Shown here: positions 17,928 to 26,876 of the stretch, one piece after another | How positions within the stretch are numbered: position 1 is the stretch's first letter | How the letters are laid out: each line of letters begins with the position of its first letter | DNA from: Lachnospiraceae bacterium KGMB03038 | GTDB lineage: Bacteria > Bacillota > Clostridia > Lachnospirales > Lachnospiraceae | Direction: 5' to 3' | Length of the DNA stretch: 64,000 bases | NCBI GenBank assembly: GCA_007361935.1 | Contig: CP041667.1 | Location: forward strand, 846,001-910,000 | Translations under genes and position numbers: made by a program | The notes under the pieces: model-generated | What the model was told of the DNA's origin: nothing | The model's input: the letters and a program-made list of their open reading frames with translations, nothing else | The model's database searches: none

Positions 17928-18695
17928 ATGGAACGAATAACGAAGATCATTCAAAAGCATAAATGGGTTGTTCTTCTTGTGTGTGCAACCTTAGTCATTG
18001 TGATTGTTATGCTGGTAAGAGCATTGTGGGATCCGGCCAGGGATGAAGTGCGGGAAGGAACCGTTTATCTGGAGAAATTGGAAAATAAGGATCTTGCTGC
18101 TGTAGAGGCGGAAGTGAAAGAAGTAAAGAGGAAGGCGCAGGATGAGGCGATTGAAGCCGGCGAACTTTCCATTTGGGCGCAATTTAGTGATTATGTTATA
18201 TTTGGGGATTCCAGAACGGTAGGATTTTCTTCTTATGAGTTTTTGGACAAGCAGAGAGTGTTGGCAGAGAGAGGTCTGACTATTGCGGATATTTCTGCTT
18301 ATGAAGACCAGATGGTGGCTCTGAATCCATCCTGTCTTTTTTTATGTACAGGCTTGAATGATGTGGCGAGTGGATATTGGAAAACGCCAGAGGAATATGT
18401 GGCCGCATACGAGGAGACTGTGCAGGAACTTATGAAAATGCTGCCGGATACGGAAATTTATATCAATTCTATTTTTCCAGCCCAGGCCCCGGCCTTTGAG
18501 AAAAACGAAAATGAGCGAGAGATTCCTGAGTATAATGAGGCCGTGAAACAGTGGTGTGAGGAAAAGGGATACCATTACATAGATAACACAAGTGTATATG
18601 AAAAACACAACGATTTATATGAAGAAGATGGTATCCATTTTAAAAAAGAGTTTTATCAGTATTGGGCGGCGAATATGCTGGCAGAGGTAGAGTAA
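17928..18695 (+). CDS. SGNH/GDSL-type esterase-like envelope protein
   Basis: This 255-residue protein has an N-terminal membrane anchor (WVVLLVCATLVIVIVMLVRAL) and an outside SGNH-hydrolase fold: block I FGDSRTVGF near residue 93, block III GLNDV near 141 and block V DGIHF near 233. SGNH enzymes remove or transfer acyl groups on sugars. It opens the acylation locus with DUF4358, MBOAT and DHHW genes, so it probably acts on an O-acetylated surface polymer. GGAG lies about 10 bases before the ATG at 17928; an upstream in-frame ATG at 17880 lacks a ribosome site. Confidence 0.82.
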   Translation: MERITKIIQKHKWVVLLVCATLVIVIVMLVRALWDPARDEVREGTVYLEKLENKDLAAVEAEVKEVKRKAQDEAIEAGELSIWAQFSDYVIFGDSRTVGFSSYEFLDKQRVLAERGLTIADISAYEDQMVALNPSCLFLCTGLNDVASGYWKTPEEYVAAYEETVQELMKMLPDTEIYINSIFPAQAPAFEKNENEREIPEYNEAVKQWCEEKGYHYIDNTSVYEKHNDLYEEDGIHFKKEFYQYWAANMLAEVE

Positions 18696-19180
18696 TGAGA
18701 GATTATTTGATGAAGGGGATCGGGTTTGTTAAATATATCCTGCTGATTTTATTGGCTGTTTTTATTGTGGGCTTGATGCGGGGAGACAAGATCAGCAATG
18801 CTAAAATAGAGGATGTGGCGGAAAAGGTTACGAAAGCTGTGGATATGACGGACCTTTCAGCCGCGGATAACAGGACAGTGCGGCGGCTTTATGGAATCAA
18901 TGTAAATGATTATGAGGGAGTCAGCCTGTATGTATCAGATTCTAATATGAAGGTAGAAGAAGTATTGATTGTAAAACTAAGGGATGTATCGCAAGCGGAT
19001 GGAGTAGAAACAGCAGTGCGGGAAAGGGTGGATACCCAGCTCCAAAGTTTTGAAGGATATGGGCCGGAACAGTGTAAGCTTTTAAACGATCATGTGCTGG
19101 ATACGGAAGGCAATTATATCCTGTTCATAGTGAATCAAAAGGCGCAGGCGGCGGATCAGGCATTTCAAAAGAGTCTATAA
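18695..19180 (+). CDS. DUF4358 membrane-anchored protein
   Basis: This 161-residue protein has one N-terminal span (YILLILLAVFIVGLM) and a DUF4358 domain with the typical RRLYGINVNDYEGVSLYVSDSN stretch. Its ATG overlaps the stop codon of the SGNH gene (TAATG), which implies translational coupling. DUF4358 proteins recur beside MBOAT/DHHW acyltransferase genes in Clostridia. It is probably an external accessory of the acylation complex, though its exact role is not known. Confidence 0.83.
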   Translation: MRDYLMKGIGFVKYILLILLAVFIVGLMRGDKISNAKIEDVAEKVTKAVDMTDLSAADNRTVRRLYGINVNDYEGVSLYVSDSNMKVEEVLIVKLRDVSQADGVETAVRERVDTQLQSFEGYGPEQCKLLNDHVLDTEGNYILFIVNQKAQAADQAFQKSL

Positions 19181-19196
19181 AAGGAAGTAAGATACC

Positions 19197-19515
19197 ATGA
19201 TTTTTAGCAGTGTTTTCTTTATTTTTATATTTCTTCCTCTGACGCTGGTCATTTACTTCTTGGTTCCCAAAGCGGGGAAAAATATCGTACTTTTGATCAG
19301 CAGTCTTATTTTTTATGCATGGGGAGAACCAATCTATATTGTGCTGATGATGTTCAGCATTGTTTATAATTACATCAGCGGAGTCGAGATTGACTATCAC
19401 AGAGATAAAGGCAACAGGCGGAAGATGCGATTTGTATTTTGGATGGCTGTGGCAGTGAATCTTGGTGTTTTGATGTTCTTCAAGTATTATGGATTCCTGA
19501 TGGAAAATTTGAATT
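19197..19515 (+). pseudogene. MBOAT O-acyltransferase, 5' part (split by mobile element)
   Basis: This is the N-terminal 106 codons of a DltB/AlgI-type membrane-bound O-acyltransferase, beginning MIFSSVFFIFIFLPLTLVIY and continuing through FFKYYGFLMENLN. After base 19515 the sequence becomes element DNA and the frame ends at 19565 with foreign residues. The rest of the gene lies at 29008-30109. Joining at the shared 8-mer TTTGAATT gives one 470-residue protein, the normal size of the family. The intact enzyme would carry acyl groups across the membrane for transfer to a surface glycan. In the present state it should be inactive. Confidence 0.93.
19508..19515. other. Left attachment core (attL)
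   Basis: TTTGAATT, within codons 104-107 of the MBOAT gene. The same 8 bases recur at the right end. Confidence 0.85.
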
Positions 19516-19668
19516 CTCACTTGAGGTATTTTAAGGGATTTAATAACTGTTATATCTTGTTATAAAAATCTCGTCAAACCCTTGAAAATACTAAAGTTTT
19601 TGTGGGTGTCCTCTCCGTCACATCTTGTATCGTGTTATATCGTTTTACCCTTGGTTATGAACTCTGAT

Positions 19669-19690
19669 AAGGGAAAAAACAAGGGAAAGA
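19669..19690. repeat. Left arm-type integrase repeat
   Basis: Two direct AAGGGAAA units separated by AAAC. A matching double unit is at 28913-28935 near the right end, as expected for arm-type binding sites of Tn916-class integrases. Confidence 0.6.
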
Positions 19691-19781
19691 AAATCTGGTA
19701 ACAACTTATAACAAATTATGAAAATGGTAGTTGGAACTAGATGGAATGCTTATAATACATTTTCAAGAAAGGACTGATAAG

Positions 19782-20021
19782 ATGAGATTGATATATGCAG
19801 ACTATAACCCTCTTACAAATAGTATTGATGTAACTACATTTGAGAATTACATATTGCGAATTGATTGTAATAAGGCAGAGGATGGATTAAGAACTACTCT
19901 TTGCTCACAAAATTCACTTAATGCTTTGGCGATAGATGAGCCATTGGAATATGCTCGCCTTGCTTTGGACGGTGAAATGCAGGCATGGGTGGATGCGATT
20001 GATAGTTTGGCAGTCTGGTGA
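19782..20021 (+). CDS. Small DUF6061-like element protein
   Basis: This 79-residue soluble protein begins MRLIYADYNPLTNS and contains CNKAEDGLRTTLCSQNSLNA and LALDGEMQAWVDAIDSLAVW. I associate this pattern with the DUF6061 family found on Firmicutes integrative elements, from memory only. AAGGACTGATAAG precedes the ATG. It is the first gene inside the left end, and the function is unknown. Confidence 0.7.
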   Translation: MRLIYADYNPLTNSIDVTTFENYILRIDCNKAEDGLRTTLCSQNSLNALAIDEPLEYARLALDGEMQAWVDAIDSLAVW

Positions 20022-20038
20022 TTTCTATAAATGTTTTT

Positions 20039-20205
20039 TGATAAAATGTTGGCAGAATATCTAGGCTTGGTGTGATAAAATAAAAGAAATTAACTTACTA
20101 GAGAATTATCGAGTAGGAGATATTTGGCAATTTAATAGCTTTGCCTACTATGTGCGTGACAAGGCTATTCTTGGAGAGGAGATTTATTCAGGGATTATAA
20201 GTTGA
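20039..20205 (+). pseudogene. Decayed small element gene
   Basis: A short frame MFFDKMLAEYLGLV ends in TGA. The next frame, without a start codon, reads on as ENYRVGDIWQFNSFAYYVRD and AILGEEIYSGIIS before a TGA at 20203-20205. The second part looks like real protein sequence. A frameshifted remnant of a small accessory gene is the simplest reading. Confidence 0.45.
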
Positions 20206-20220
20206 AAAACTTGATTTTAA

Positions 20221-20252
20221 GCGGATGCTACGGAAAGTAGCGTCCGTTTTTT
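20221..20252 (+). terminator. Intrinsic terminator inside the element
   Basis: A hairpin CGGATGCTAC / GTAGCGTCCG is followed by six T, between the DUF6061-like region and the ABC transporter. Confidence 0.85.
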
Positions 20253-20337
20253 GATTTGTAAACAGGTGTTGGTGGTGCTACTTTTTCATTTTGTGTAAGA
20301 TGCGAGTGTAAATCAAAATACTGATGGAGGCATTGTT

Positions 20338-21105
20338 ATGAGTAACAAAAAAGAAATCATTATCAAGGCAACTAAACTTAAAAAGAGTTTTATCACAGGT
20401 GACACAGAGCAGACAATTTTTGAAAATCTAGACCTTAATATATATAGGGGTGACTTTACTGTGATTATGGGTAGTTCAGGTGCAGGCAAGTCCACACTGA
20501 TGTACTCCCTTTCGGGAATGGACAGGCCCAGCTCGGGCGAGGTTGTTTGGAACGACAAAACAATTACATCTTTAAGTGATGATAGGCTGGCAATTTTCAG
20601 ACGAAAGAACTGTGGTTTTGTTTTTCAGCAAATCTATCTTCTTGATAAGATGAGCCTTATGGATAATGTACTTACGGCGAGTGCATTGTCAGGAGCAAGC
20701 AAAAAGGACTCAGTGAAATATGCCAAAGAGCTTTTCGAGCTTGTTAATATTCCTGAGATAACACGCAAAAAGTTCCCATCTCAGGTGTCGGGCGGTGAGG
20801 CTCAGCGAGCAGGCATTGTAAGGGCAGTTATAAATAAACCCGAGATTCTCTTTGCCGATGAGCCCACAGGTGCACTGAACTCAAATAACTCAACTGCGGT
20901 TCTTGATGTTTTTACAAAGCTTCATAATGATGGTCAGAGCATTATATTGGTAACTCATGACAAGAAAACAGCCTTAAGAGGCAACCGTGTGTTATATGTT
21001 AAGGACGGCATGATCTACGGTGAGTGTGACCTTGGGGTTTACACAAATGAAAGTAAAGACCGTGAAGCAAAGCTAAACAACTTTTTAACAGAGATGGGAT
21101 GGTAA
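20338..21105 (+). CDS. ABC transporter ATPase, bacitracin/peptide-export type (element cargo)
   Basis: This 255-residue ATPase of the FtsE/MacB/BceA class has Walker A GSSGAGKST, signature VSGGEAQR, Walker B ILFADEPTGALN and switch histidine LVTHD. GGAGG precedes the ATG. The permease starts 1 base after the stop and an XRE regulator follows, so the three form a cassette. By family, it most likely handles an antimicrobial peptide or a related envelope stress signal. Codon use is more AT-rich than in the host genes, in line with acquisition by transfer. Confidence 0.9.
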   Translation: MSNKKEIIIKATKLKKSFITGDTEQTIFENLDLNIYRGDFTVIMGSSGAGKSTLMYSLSGMDRPSSGEVVWNDKTITSLSDDRLAIFRRKNCGFVFQQIYLLDKMSLMDNVLTASALSGASKKDSVKYAKELFELVNIPEITRKKFPSQVSGGEAQRAGIVRAVINKPEILFADEPTGALNSNNSTAVLDVFTKLHNDGQSIILVTHDKKTALRGNRVLYVKDGMIYGECDLGVYTNESKDREAKLNNFLTEMGW

Positions 21106-21106
21106 T

Positions 21107-23434
21107 ATGAAAAAAATAGCAAATCAGATTTTATACAACTTAAAAAAAGAAAAAACCTCCTTTATATCATTCGGCGTTATCATTCTGATAACTGCTCTAA
21201 TATTAAATTGTGCAGCGGTTTTGCTGTGTCAGGTAGATAGGGCTTATGATACAAAGTTTGAAAAGTTAAGCACCGCAATGCTCAACGCAATTGTTCCTGA
21301 GGTCCAGAACAGCAGTGAACTTGAAAAAGCAATTGATGAAATCGAAAAGGTAGAGAAAATCGAAAGCTATACTGCTATTATGACAGAAGCTACTGTCAAG
21401 GATTTCAATGGTGCGGATTTTTCAATGAACACAGTGTTTTATAACATTGACGACAAGCGTACTCTTAACAATTATGAACTTGTGAGTGAAAGCAAAAATA
21501 ATGTTGACGATCCAATCTATATCCCACTTTATGTATCCAACTTTGGTGGATTTGCTTTGAATGACGAAATCGTTTATGCAATTGACGGCAAGTCCCATAG
21601 TTTCACTGTGGCAGGTGTGATTGAAGAAATGCAGTACGGCAACTATGGTTCGGGTTTGCTGTGTGCCTATTTACCAAAAGAAGAGTTTGCAGAGCTTGCG
21701 GATTCTTATAGTGACAAGGCTGTGGTTGAATATTCAATGAGCGTAAAGAGCGATGCAAGCCTTGATGAAGTGAAAGATGATGTCAGCAAAGCAATTGAGA
21801 ACAAAGGTGTTATGGCTTTATCAATTCTTGACAGCGAAAGCGTAAAGGGTACACGGACAATGGTTACGGATCTGCTTGTACTTATTTTAACCGCTTTTGC
21901 ACTAATCATCCTTGCAGTTAGCGTATTCCTCAGTAACTTCAAAGTTAAAAATGCTATTGAGTCCGAAATTACAAATATGAGCGTGCTTAAAGCTCTGGGT
22001 TATACAAGTGCTCAGATTGTAGCGAGTATCACACTGCCTTATGCTATTGTTTCGCTATTGTTTGCAATTCTCGGCATTGGTCTGTCTTACACTTTACTTC
22101 CTGTGCTTTGCTCAGTGCTTACTGTTCAGTCAGGTTTTTCGTTTGCTGTTAGCTTTGATTTGCTGAGCTTTGTATGTGTGGCTTGTATTCTTTGCGGTGT
22201 TGTTTCGTTCTTCACATATATATCCGCACGAAAAATCAAGAAAACTCAGCCTATTGACGGCTTAAGAGGTAATACAAGTTCAAAGCACACAAAGAAAAAT
22301 TATTTTCCGCTTGAAGAAACCAGAGGCAATACAAAATTCCTGCTTGTCTTAAAGCAGATGATAGCTTCTACAAAACAGAATATAATGCTCTTTCTGGTGT
22401 CTTTTGTGCTGACGGTTCTCATAGCATTTTCAGGCACACTGTTCTACAATGTAGTAGTTGAGCCGGATAATTTTATGTCTGCTTTGTCAGACGAAGTAGC
22501 AGATGTGATTATTTATCCTAAAAGCGACAGCATGAGTGAGCTTGAGTCAAAACTTGGTAACGATAATCGTGTGCAAAATTCATTGAAATATATGTCTGCA
22601 ATTGTTAAAATTGAAGAGAAAACAGTGACTGCTTTTGCCTGCGAGGACTTCTCAAAGGTGAGAAATGATGTATGTTATATGGGTGAAAATCCGAAAGATG
22701 CAGATGAAATCGCTTTGGGCAGTGCTTTTGAAGAAAATTTTAAAATCGGTGATACAGTCAGCGTGACGGTGGACGGTATCACAAAAAGCTTTCAGGTTAC
22801 AGGCTTTGTGCAAAGCGTAAATTTACAGGGCGAGCTTTGTGAACTGAGCATAGAAGGATACAACAGTCTCTTTAACCAAAATCAGACTCCATACCTCTAT
22901 GTGTATCTTGAAAATGCTGAAAATGCCGAAAAGATTACAAAGGAATATAAATCCGATTACTCTGCATTGGTAGCAGACACAGTGAATTCTTACAAGCTTC
23001 AAACTGAAGCACAGGATATGTATATGGGTATCACTGTGGTGCTTGTAGTATCAATTTGTGCGGTAACAATTCTCGTTGTGTTATTTATTTTATATATTGT
23101 TATCAAGTCTCTGCTTGTAAAAAGAAGACAGGAGTTAGGTATTTACAAAGCAATGGGCTACACAAGTTCACAGCTTATTTTACAGACAACAGGTTCATTT
23201 ATGCCTGTGTCGATGGTGGCAATTGTGCTTTCAAGCTTTTTGGCAATTTATTATATGCCGGCTATCTATCAATTTATTTTTGAGACTTTGGGTGTCATGA
23301 AAAATAACATTGAGATTTCATTTGGCTTTTTAATGCTATTTGCAGTAGCTCAGATTTTAGTAAACATTATGATAAGTATTATTTTGTGTATGCCGATAAG
23401 AAAGATTTCAGCATATGTACTCATTAAGGAATAA
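21107..23434 (+). CDS. FtsX-type ABC permease (element cargo)
   Basis: This 775-residue membrane protein is built as two FtsX repeats. A first span near residues 20-40 is followed by an external domain, three spans near 245-375 with the SEITNMSVLKALGYTSAQIV coupling motif, a second external domain, and three final spans with KRRQELGIYKAMGYTSSQLI. Unlike the host permease at 11709, it has no coiled coil. It pairs with the ATPase upstream. The arrangement matches exporters of the macrolide/peptide or lantibiotic-immunity type. The substrate is not evident. Confidence 0.88.
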   Translation: MKKIANQILYNLKKEKTSFISFGVIILITALILNCAAVLLCQVDRAYDTKFEKLSTAMLNAIVPEVQNSSELEKAIDEIEKVEKIESYTAIMTEATVKDFNGADFSMNTVFYNIDDKRTLNNYELVSESKNNVDDPIYIPLYVSNFGGFALNDEIVYAIDGKSHSFTVAGVIEEMQYGNYGSGLLCAYLPKEEFAELADSYSDKAVVEYSMSVKSDASLDEVKDDVSKAIENKGVMALSILDSESVKGTRTMVTDLLVLILTAFALIILAVSVFLSNFKVKNAIESEITNMSVLKALGYTSAQIVASITLPYAIVSLLFAILGIGLSYTLLPVLCSVLTVQSGFSFAVSFDLLSFVCVACILCGVVSFFTYISARKIKKTQPIDGLRGNTSSKHTKKNYFPLEETRGNTKFLLVLKQMIASTKQNIMLFLVSFVLTVLIAFSGTLFYNVVVEPDNFMSALSDEVADVIIYPKSDSMSELESKLGNDNRVQNSLKYMSAIVKIEEKTVTAFACEDFSKVRNDVCYMGENPKDADEIALGSAFEENFKIGDTVSVTVDGITKSFQVTGFVQSVNLQGELCELSIEGYNSLFNQNQTPYLYVYLENAENAEKITKEYKSDYSALVADTVNSYKLQTEAQDMYMGITVVLVVSICAVTILVVLFILYIVIKSLLVKRRQELGIYKAMGYTSSQLILQTTGSFMPVSMVAIVLSSFLAIYYMPAIYQFIFETLGVMKNNIEISFGFLMLFAVAQILVNIMISIILCMPIRKISAYVLIKE

Positions 23435-23447
23435 GGGAGAGACAAAA

Positions 23448-24326
23448 ATGGATTTTGGTGATAAATTAAAGCAGTACAGATTAAAAGAGGGACTTTCTCA
23501 GGAACAGCTTGCTGAGAAAATAGGAGTAAGCCGTCAAGCTATAACAAAATGGGAGACCAAGCGAGGTCTCCCTGATGTTGAAAATATGATTATCCTCGCA
23601 GAGCTTTTCAAGCTCACTCTCGATGAGCTTGTGCTTGAAGAGGTCAAAAAACAGGAAGAAAAGCCGGTGGTTTTCGAAAGCGAAACAGTTTATGACATCG
23701 ACACCGGCAAGCATTTTGATATAAACTTGGGCGGTGCAAGGAAAATTACTATCAAAACAGGTGTGGATGAAAAAATCCACATTGTGCTTTCTTCCGAAAT
23801 ACTTGCTGAAATTGGCTCTCTTTTCAAGGTGAAACTTGACGAAAAGCGTAATAAGTTGGATGTTGAACTTGTAAATAAAAAGGGCGTCAGCCGTTTTGAA
23901 GCACAGGAAAGCGTGGATATTACTCTTTTACTCCCTGAAAAGTTTACCGAGCATACAGAGGTTTCAGCAAGCGTTAAGGAACTTCTTATTGAGGATTTAC
24001 GCCTCAGCCGACTTGAGTACGACGGCGACGCAGAAAAGGTTTTTATCCGGGACACAGAGGGAAGTCTGGAGTTTACCGCAAAGACTGACTACGAAATTTT
24101 TATTTCAGGTAACTGCACAAAACTTGATATAAACCAGTTCAAAGCGAAAGCGATTGTTCACCTTGAAAATGCAGATAACTACAAACTCTCAAATAACGGC
24201 AGAAAATGCAAGCTCATCACCCGCAAAAACGGAGAAATTGTTGAGCTTGAAGAAAACGAAACTGCCGAAAATACAATCAACATATCAGGCATATTCTCCG
24301 AGCTGATTGTTGAGGTTGAGAGATAA
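23448..24326 (+). CDS. XRE regulator fused to DUF4097-like beta domain (element cargo)
   Basis: In this 292-residue protein, residues 1-60 form a Cro/C1 helix-turn-helix (LSQEQLAEKIGVSRQAITKW with the following LPDVENMIILAELF). The rest is a repetitive beta-rich domain like DUF4097 adhesin-type domains (FDINLGGARKITIKTG, VDITLLLPEKFTEHTEVSAS). GGGAGAGAC precedes the ATG at 23448. It sits 13 bases after the permease gene, so it probably regulates the cassette. A fusion of a DNA-binding head with this sort of domain suggests direct sensing, but the signal is unknown. Confidence 0.83.
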   Translation: MDFGDKLKQYRLKEGLSQEQLAEKIGVSRQAITKWETKRGLPDVENMIILAELFKLTLDELVLEEVKKQEEKPVVFESETVYDIDTGKHFDINLGGARKITIKTGVDEKIHIVLSSEILAEIGSLFKVKLDEKRNKLDVELVNKKGVSRFEAQESVDITLLLPEKFTEHTEVSASVKELLIEDLRLSRLEYDGDAEKVFIRDTEGSLEFTAKTDYEIFISGNCTKLDINQFKAKAIVHLENADNYKLSNNGRKCKLITRKNGEIVELEENETAENTINISGIFSELIVEVER

Positions 24327-24356
24327 ATTTCAGCTTTACGCATACTATGTACTTCA

Positions 24357-24396
24357 AATAGCCGCATCCATTATGTGTATGGATACGGCTATTTTT
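24357..24396. terminator. Bidirectional terminator between cargo and relaxase
   Basis: Arms AATAGCCG-CATCCA and TGGATACGGCTATT with a short loop are followed by T5 on the plus strand and preceded by AAATA on the other side. It separates convergent transcripts. Confidence 0.85.
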
Positions 24397-24410
24397 GTGG
24401 CATGGGGCGA

Positions 24411-25997
24411 TTATCTCGCCCCTTTATCTCTGCTTCGGTGAGGTTGGTTGGCATTCTGTCTGTCAGCCTTTTCCTGATACCGCTGTAACTTTTCGTGCAT
24501 TGATTCGGCTTTGGGAGTGGCTTTCTCTCCATAGACTTCCTCCCGCTTGGCACATTCTTTCTCATATGCGTCGTTGGCACGCTGTGCGGTATAGAATGCT
24601 GTGTAGAAATCCTGCACCGTTGCAAATCCATGCTGTCTGACGATACCGGATAGTCCGGCTTTGAAGGTTCGGATTTCCTCGGTTTTGGTGGCAATCCTGT
24701 TTTCAAGCTCCTTTTTCTTGGTAAGTCTTGCAAGTCCCTTTAAATCAGCCAATTCAATCTCCAGTTTTGTCCGTTCACGCTCTGCTTCAAAGATAAGGTT
24801 ATTGTGTTTATCAAGAGTAACCTTAATCTTTTGAAGTCTTGAGAAAGTGGCAGCTTCCGGTGGCATAACCGGTCTTGGAGGTATTTGTGGCTTGGGTGGT
24901 TCTTGAACCTCTGCCTTTGGAGCAGTTGCAGTAATAGTGTTTTCTGGTGCTTTGGGTTCTGTTATTACTTCCTTAGCCGGAGTTGTAATAACCTCTGCGG
25001 TGTCCTCTGCTTTAATAACAGACATGCTTCCGTATTCTTTTTCAAGAGCTTCATGGAACAGCTTGTTTTTTAGTTCCCTTGCGGCGGTCAGTACCTTGGA
25101 AATCAGAAGTGCAAGTTTCGCTGTGGCTATTGTGATAATGCCTGTCAGTTTCTCAGGACACTTGCCGAATACATCAATGGATAACCGGATACGCTCCGTA
25201 ATCCATTTCTGCTTTATCTGCCGTATCTCATCCTCCGGCACTTGGCTGACTAAGGCTCGGTCTACTTCGTGATTCCACTGCATACGCACCTCATTATCTT
25301 CTTTTATCTGTTCCGCTTTGGGATTATTCTTACCGATTTTCTTGGTAGCAAGATACAATCCGTTTCTATCGAATACATGGAGCTTGTCTTTATCATCTTC
25401 TATCAGAAGATTGATAAGGTCGGTATAGAAGCGTTTTGCCTCGTCCAGATAATGCTCCTGCTTGAACAGCTTGTTCTTGGCGGTAAATAAGGTTCGCTCA
25501 TAAACTTCGCCCTTCTTGACAATCTTACAGCCTTTGCGGACATTCCCGCTATCATCCAGTATCTCTTTCTTGGTGCGTACATGCTTACCTTGTTCGTTGT
25601 AGAACATATTGCGTGTGGCAATCTTTTCTATGGGTTCCGGTAACAGTTCCCTTTCGGAAAAGATGAGATGGATATGATAGTTGGTCTTGCGTTTGTTATG
25701 GTGCAGGGCTGATACACATTCCACACCATATTTTTCCTTAAAGCGGTTGGTAAACATCTGTAACAGCTTGTCGGGGTTATATAGGTCGGGGAAGGATTCC
25801 GGCAGGGCTATAATCAGTTCCCTTGCCTCGATACATTTCCCTTCCGTACCGCTTTTTTGAAATTCCTGCTGATTAAATCTGGCAAGCTCCGTCCAGTAGT
25901 GTCGGTCTGTGGTTTCATAAACCGCATACAGATTTTCCTGCTTGGCGTGATTGGATATATAAGTAATCCTGCCACGGACATTGTGGAGCTTGCTCAT
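24411..25997 (-). CDS. MobA/MobL-type relaxase
   Basis: This 528-residue MobQ-class relaxase nicks the element's oriT for transfer. The N-terminal ~230 residues carry the MobA/MobL domain, with an early tyrosine region (NLYAVYETTDRHYW) and the metal-binding NYHIHLIFSER motif. The C-terminal half is a charged coiled coil with a Pro/Ala/Glu-rich stretch. The annotated ATG at 25997 lacks a good ribosome site. GAGGAGG lies about 30 bases further up, just before an in-frame ATC at 26021, so a longer protein from a rare start codon is possible. The hairpin-rich DNA upstream is a plausible oriT. Confidence 0.88.
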   Translation of the reverse strand: MSKLHNVRGRITYISNHAKQENLYAVYETTDRHYWTELARFNQQEFQKSGTEGKCIEARELIIALPESFPDLYNPDKLLQMFTNRFKEKYGVECVSALHHNKRKTNYHIHLIFSERELLPEPIEKIATRNMFYNEQGKHVRTKKEILDDSGNVRKGCKIVKKGEVYERTLFTAKNKLFKQEHYLDEAKRFYTDLINLLIEDDKDKLHVFDRNGLYLATKKIGKNNPKAEQIKEDNEVRMQWNHEVDRALVSQVPEDEIRQIKQKWITERIRLSIDVFGKCPEKLTGIITIATAKLALLISKVLTAARELKNKLFHEALEKEYGSMSVIKAEDTAEVITTPAKEVITEPKAPENTITATAPKAEVQEPPKPQIPPRPVMPPEAATFSRLQKIKVTLDKHNNLIFEAERERTKLEIELADLKGLARLTKKKELENRIATKTEEIRTFKAGLSGIVRQHGFATVQDFYTAFYTAQRANDAYEKECAKREEVYGEKATPKAESMHEKLQRYQEKADRQNANQPHRSRDKGAR

Positions 25998-26083
25998 CTG
26001 AATAAATGAATTTCTTTCGATAGTGCTTCCTCCTCTCGTAAATGTTACTTAGGGAAAGAGGTGGAAGGATTATATAAGTGAGT

Positions 26084-26260
26084 GGACACTTAGTGTGTCC
26101 AAAGGATGTTGCACATCCTCGTACGAACACAATGCCGTGTCCGGCATTATCTCAAATGCGACAGCATTTGTATAAGTCACGCAGGCGTGACTTTGCTCCC
26201 TGCAAGGGCGAAATACCCAGAGTACAAATCGGAGATTTGTGCGAAGGGTGTATTTCGCTC
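26084..26260. other. Hairpin-rich region, probable oriT
   Basis: The 470-base gap between relaxase and excisionase genes (25998-26467) holds at least seven perfect short inverted repeats in about 180 bases: GGACAC (26084/26095), AGGATGT (26103/26113), AATGCCG (26131/26142), CAAATGC (26153/26164), AAGTCACGC (26174/26185), CCCT (26198/26205) and ACAAATC (26224/26234). An outer GCGAAATAC stem encloses the last one. Such clusters next to a MobQ relaxase gene usually mark oriT. The nick site is not identified. Confidence 0.6.
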
Positions 26261-26438
26261 TCAAACGCCGAGGGCTTGCAAAAGAATTGCACTAAAAGGT
26301 CTGTACCACTCACTTCAATATGAAATTGTCCTGTAAAATTCCTGCTCCTTTCCCGTAAGTTTTGGTTGATACCAGAGGAAGCACATGATATAATCTATTT
26401 GCGTGTAGGTATATCATGGCTTCGGTCTGATACATACC

Positions 26439-26469
26439 AAAGGGTGGTTTCGTAGGAAGCCACCCTTTT
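26439..26469. terminator. Terminator at the excisionase gene end
   Basis: Stem AAAGGGTGG / CCACCCTTTT with a 12-base loop. It overlaps the stop codon of the excisionase-like gene. Confidence 0.7.
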
Positions 26470-26701
26470 AAGTTACAGCAGTTTTTCTGCTAACTGCTCT
26501 GACAGTATTCTTATCCCTTAAGTCCCTGCCCTCGTTGGCTTCCATGAACTGCTCCAGTATATCAGTCTTTATCAGAACCTTTCGTCCTACCTGAAGTACC
26601 GGGAGCTTCTTCCACTTTACCAAATCTCGGAGCGTATTTCTTCCGATACCGGTATAGTCGGCTGCTTCCTCAATGGATAAGGCAATTTTCATTTCTGTCA
26701 T
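26468..26701 (-). CDS. Excisionase-like helix-turn-helix protein
   Basis: This 77-residue winged-helix (MerR/Xis-like) protein reads LSIEEAADYTGIGRNTLRDLVKWKKLP, then LQVGRKVLIKTDILEQFMEAN, the standard HTH_17 pattern of Tn916-class Xis. GGAGGTG lies 5 bases before the ATG at 26701, which decides the start over an upstream in-frame ATG. Xis proteins bind the element ends and push the integrase toward excision. It is transcribed away from the XRE regulator and integrase. Confidence 0.88.
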   Translation of the reverse strand: MTEMKIALSIEEAADYTGIGRNTLRDLVKWKKLPVLQVGRKVLIKTDILEQFMEANEGRDLRDKNTVRAVSRKTAVT

Positions 26702-26876
26702 TAAATCACCTCCTTGCAAATTGCATTATGCAATTTCCGAACTAAGCCTACTATAAACCTTTTATATCTTCTTGTCAAGCGTTACGAAATTCTAAAAATA
26801 ATTATTAACTTGCATATTGCAATTACAAAAGATGTGTGTTATAGTAGTACCATACCGAAAAAGGAGGCGTATTAAG

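Noticed and set aside
26070..26336. Short frames in the relaxase/excisionase gap
   Set aside because: They consist of hairpin arms of the probable oriT and are not conserved-looking proteins.
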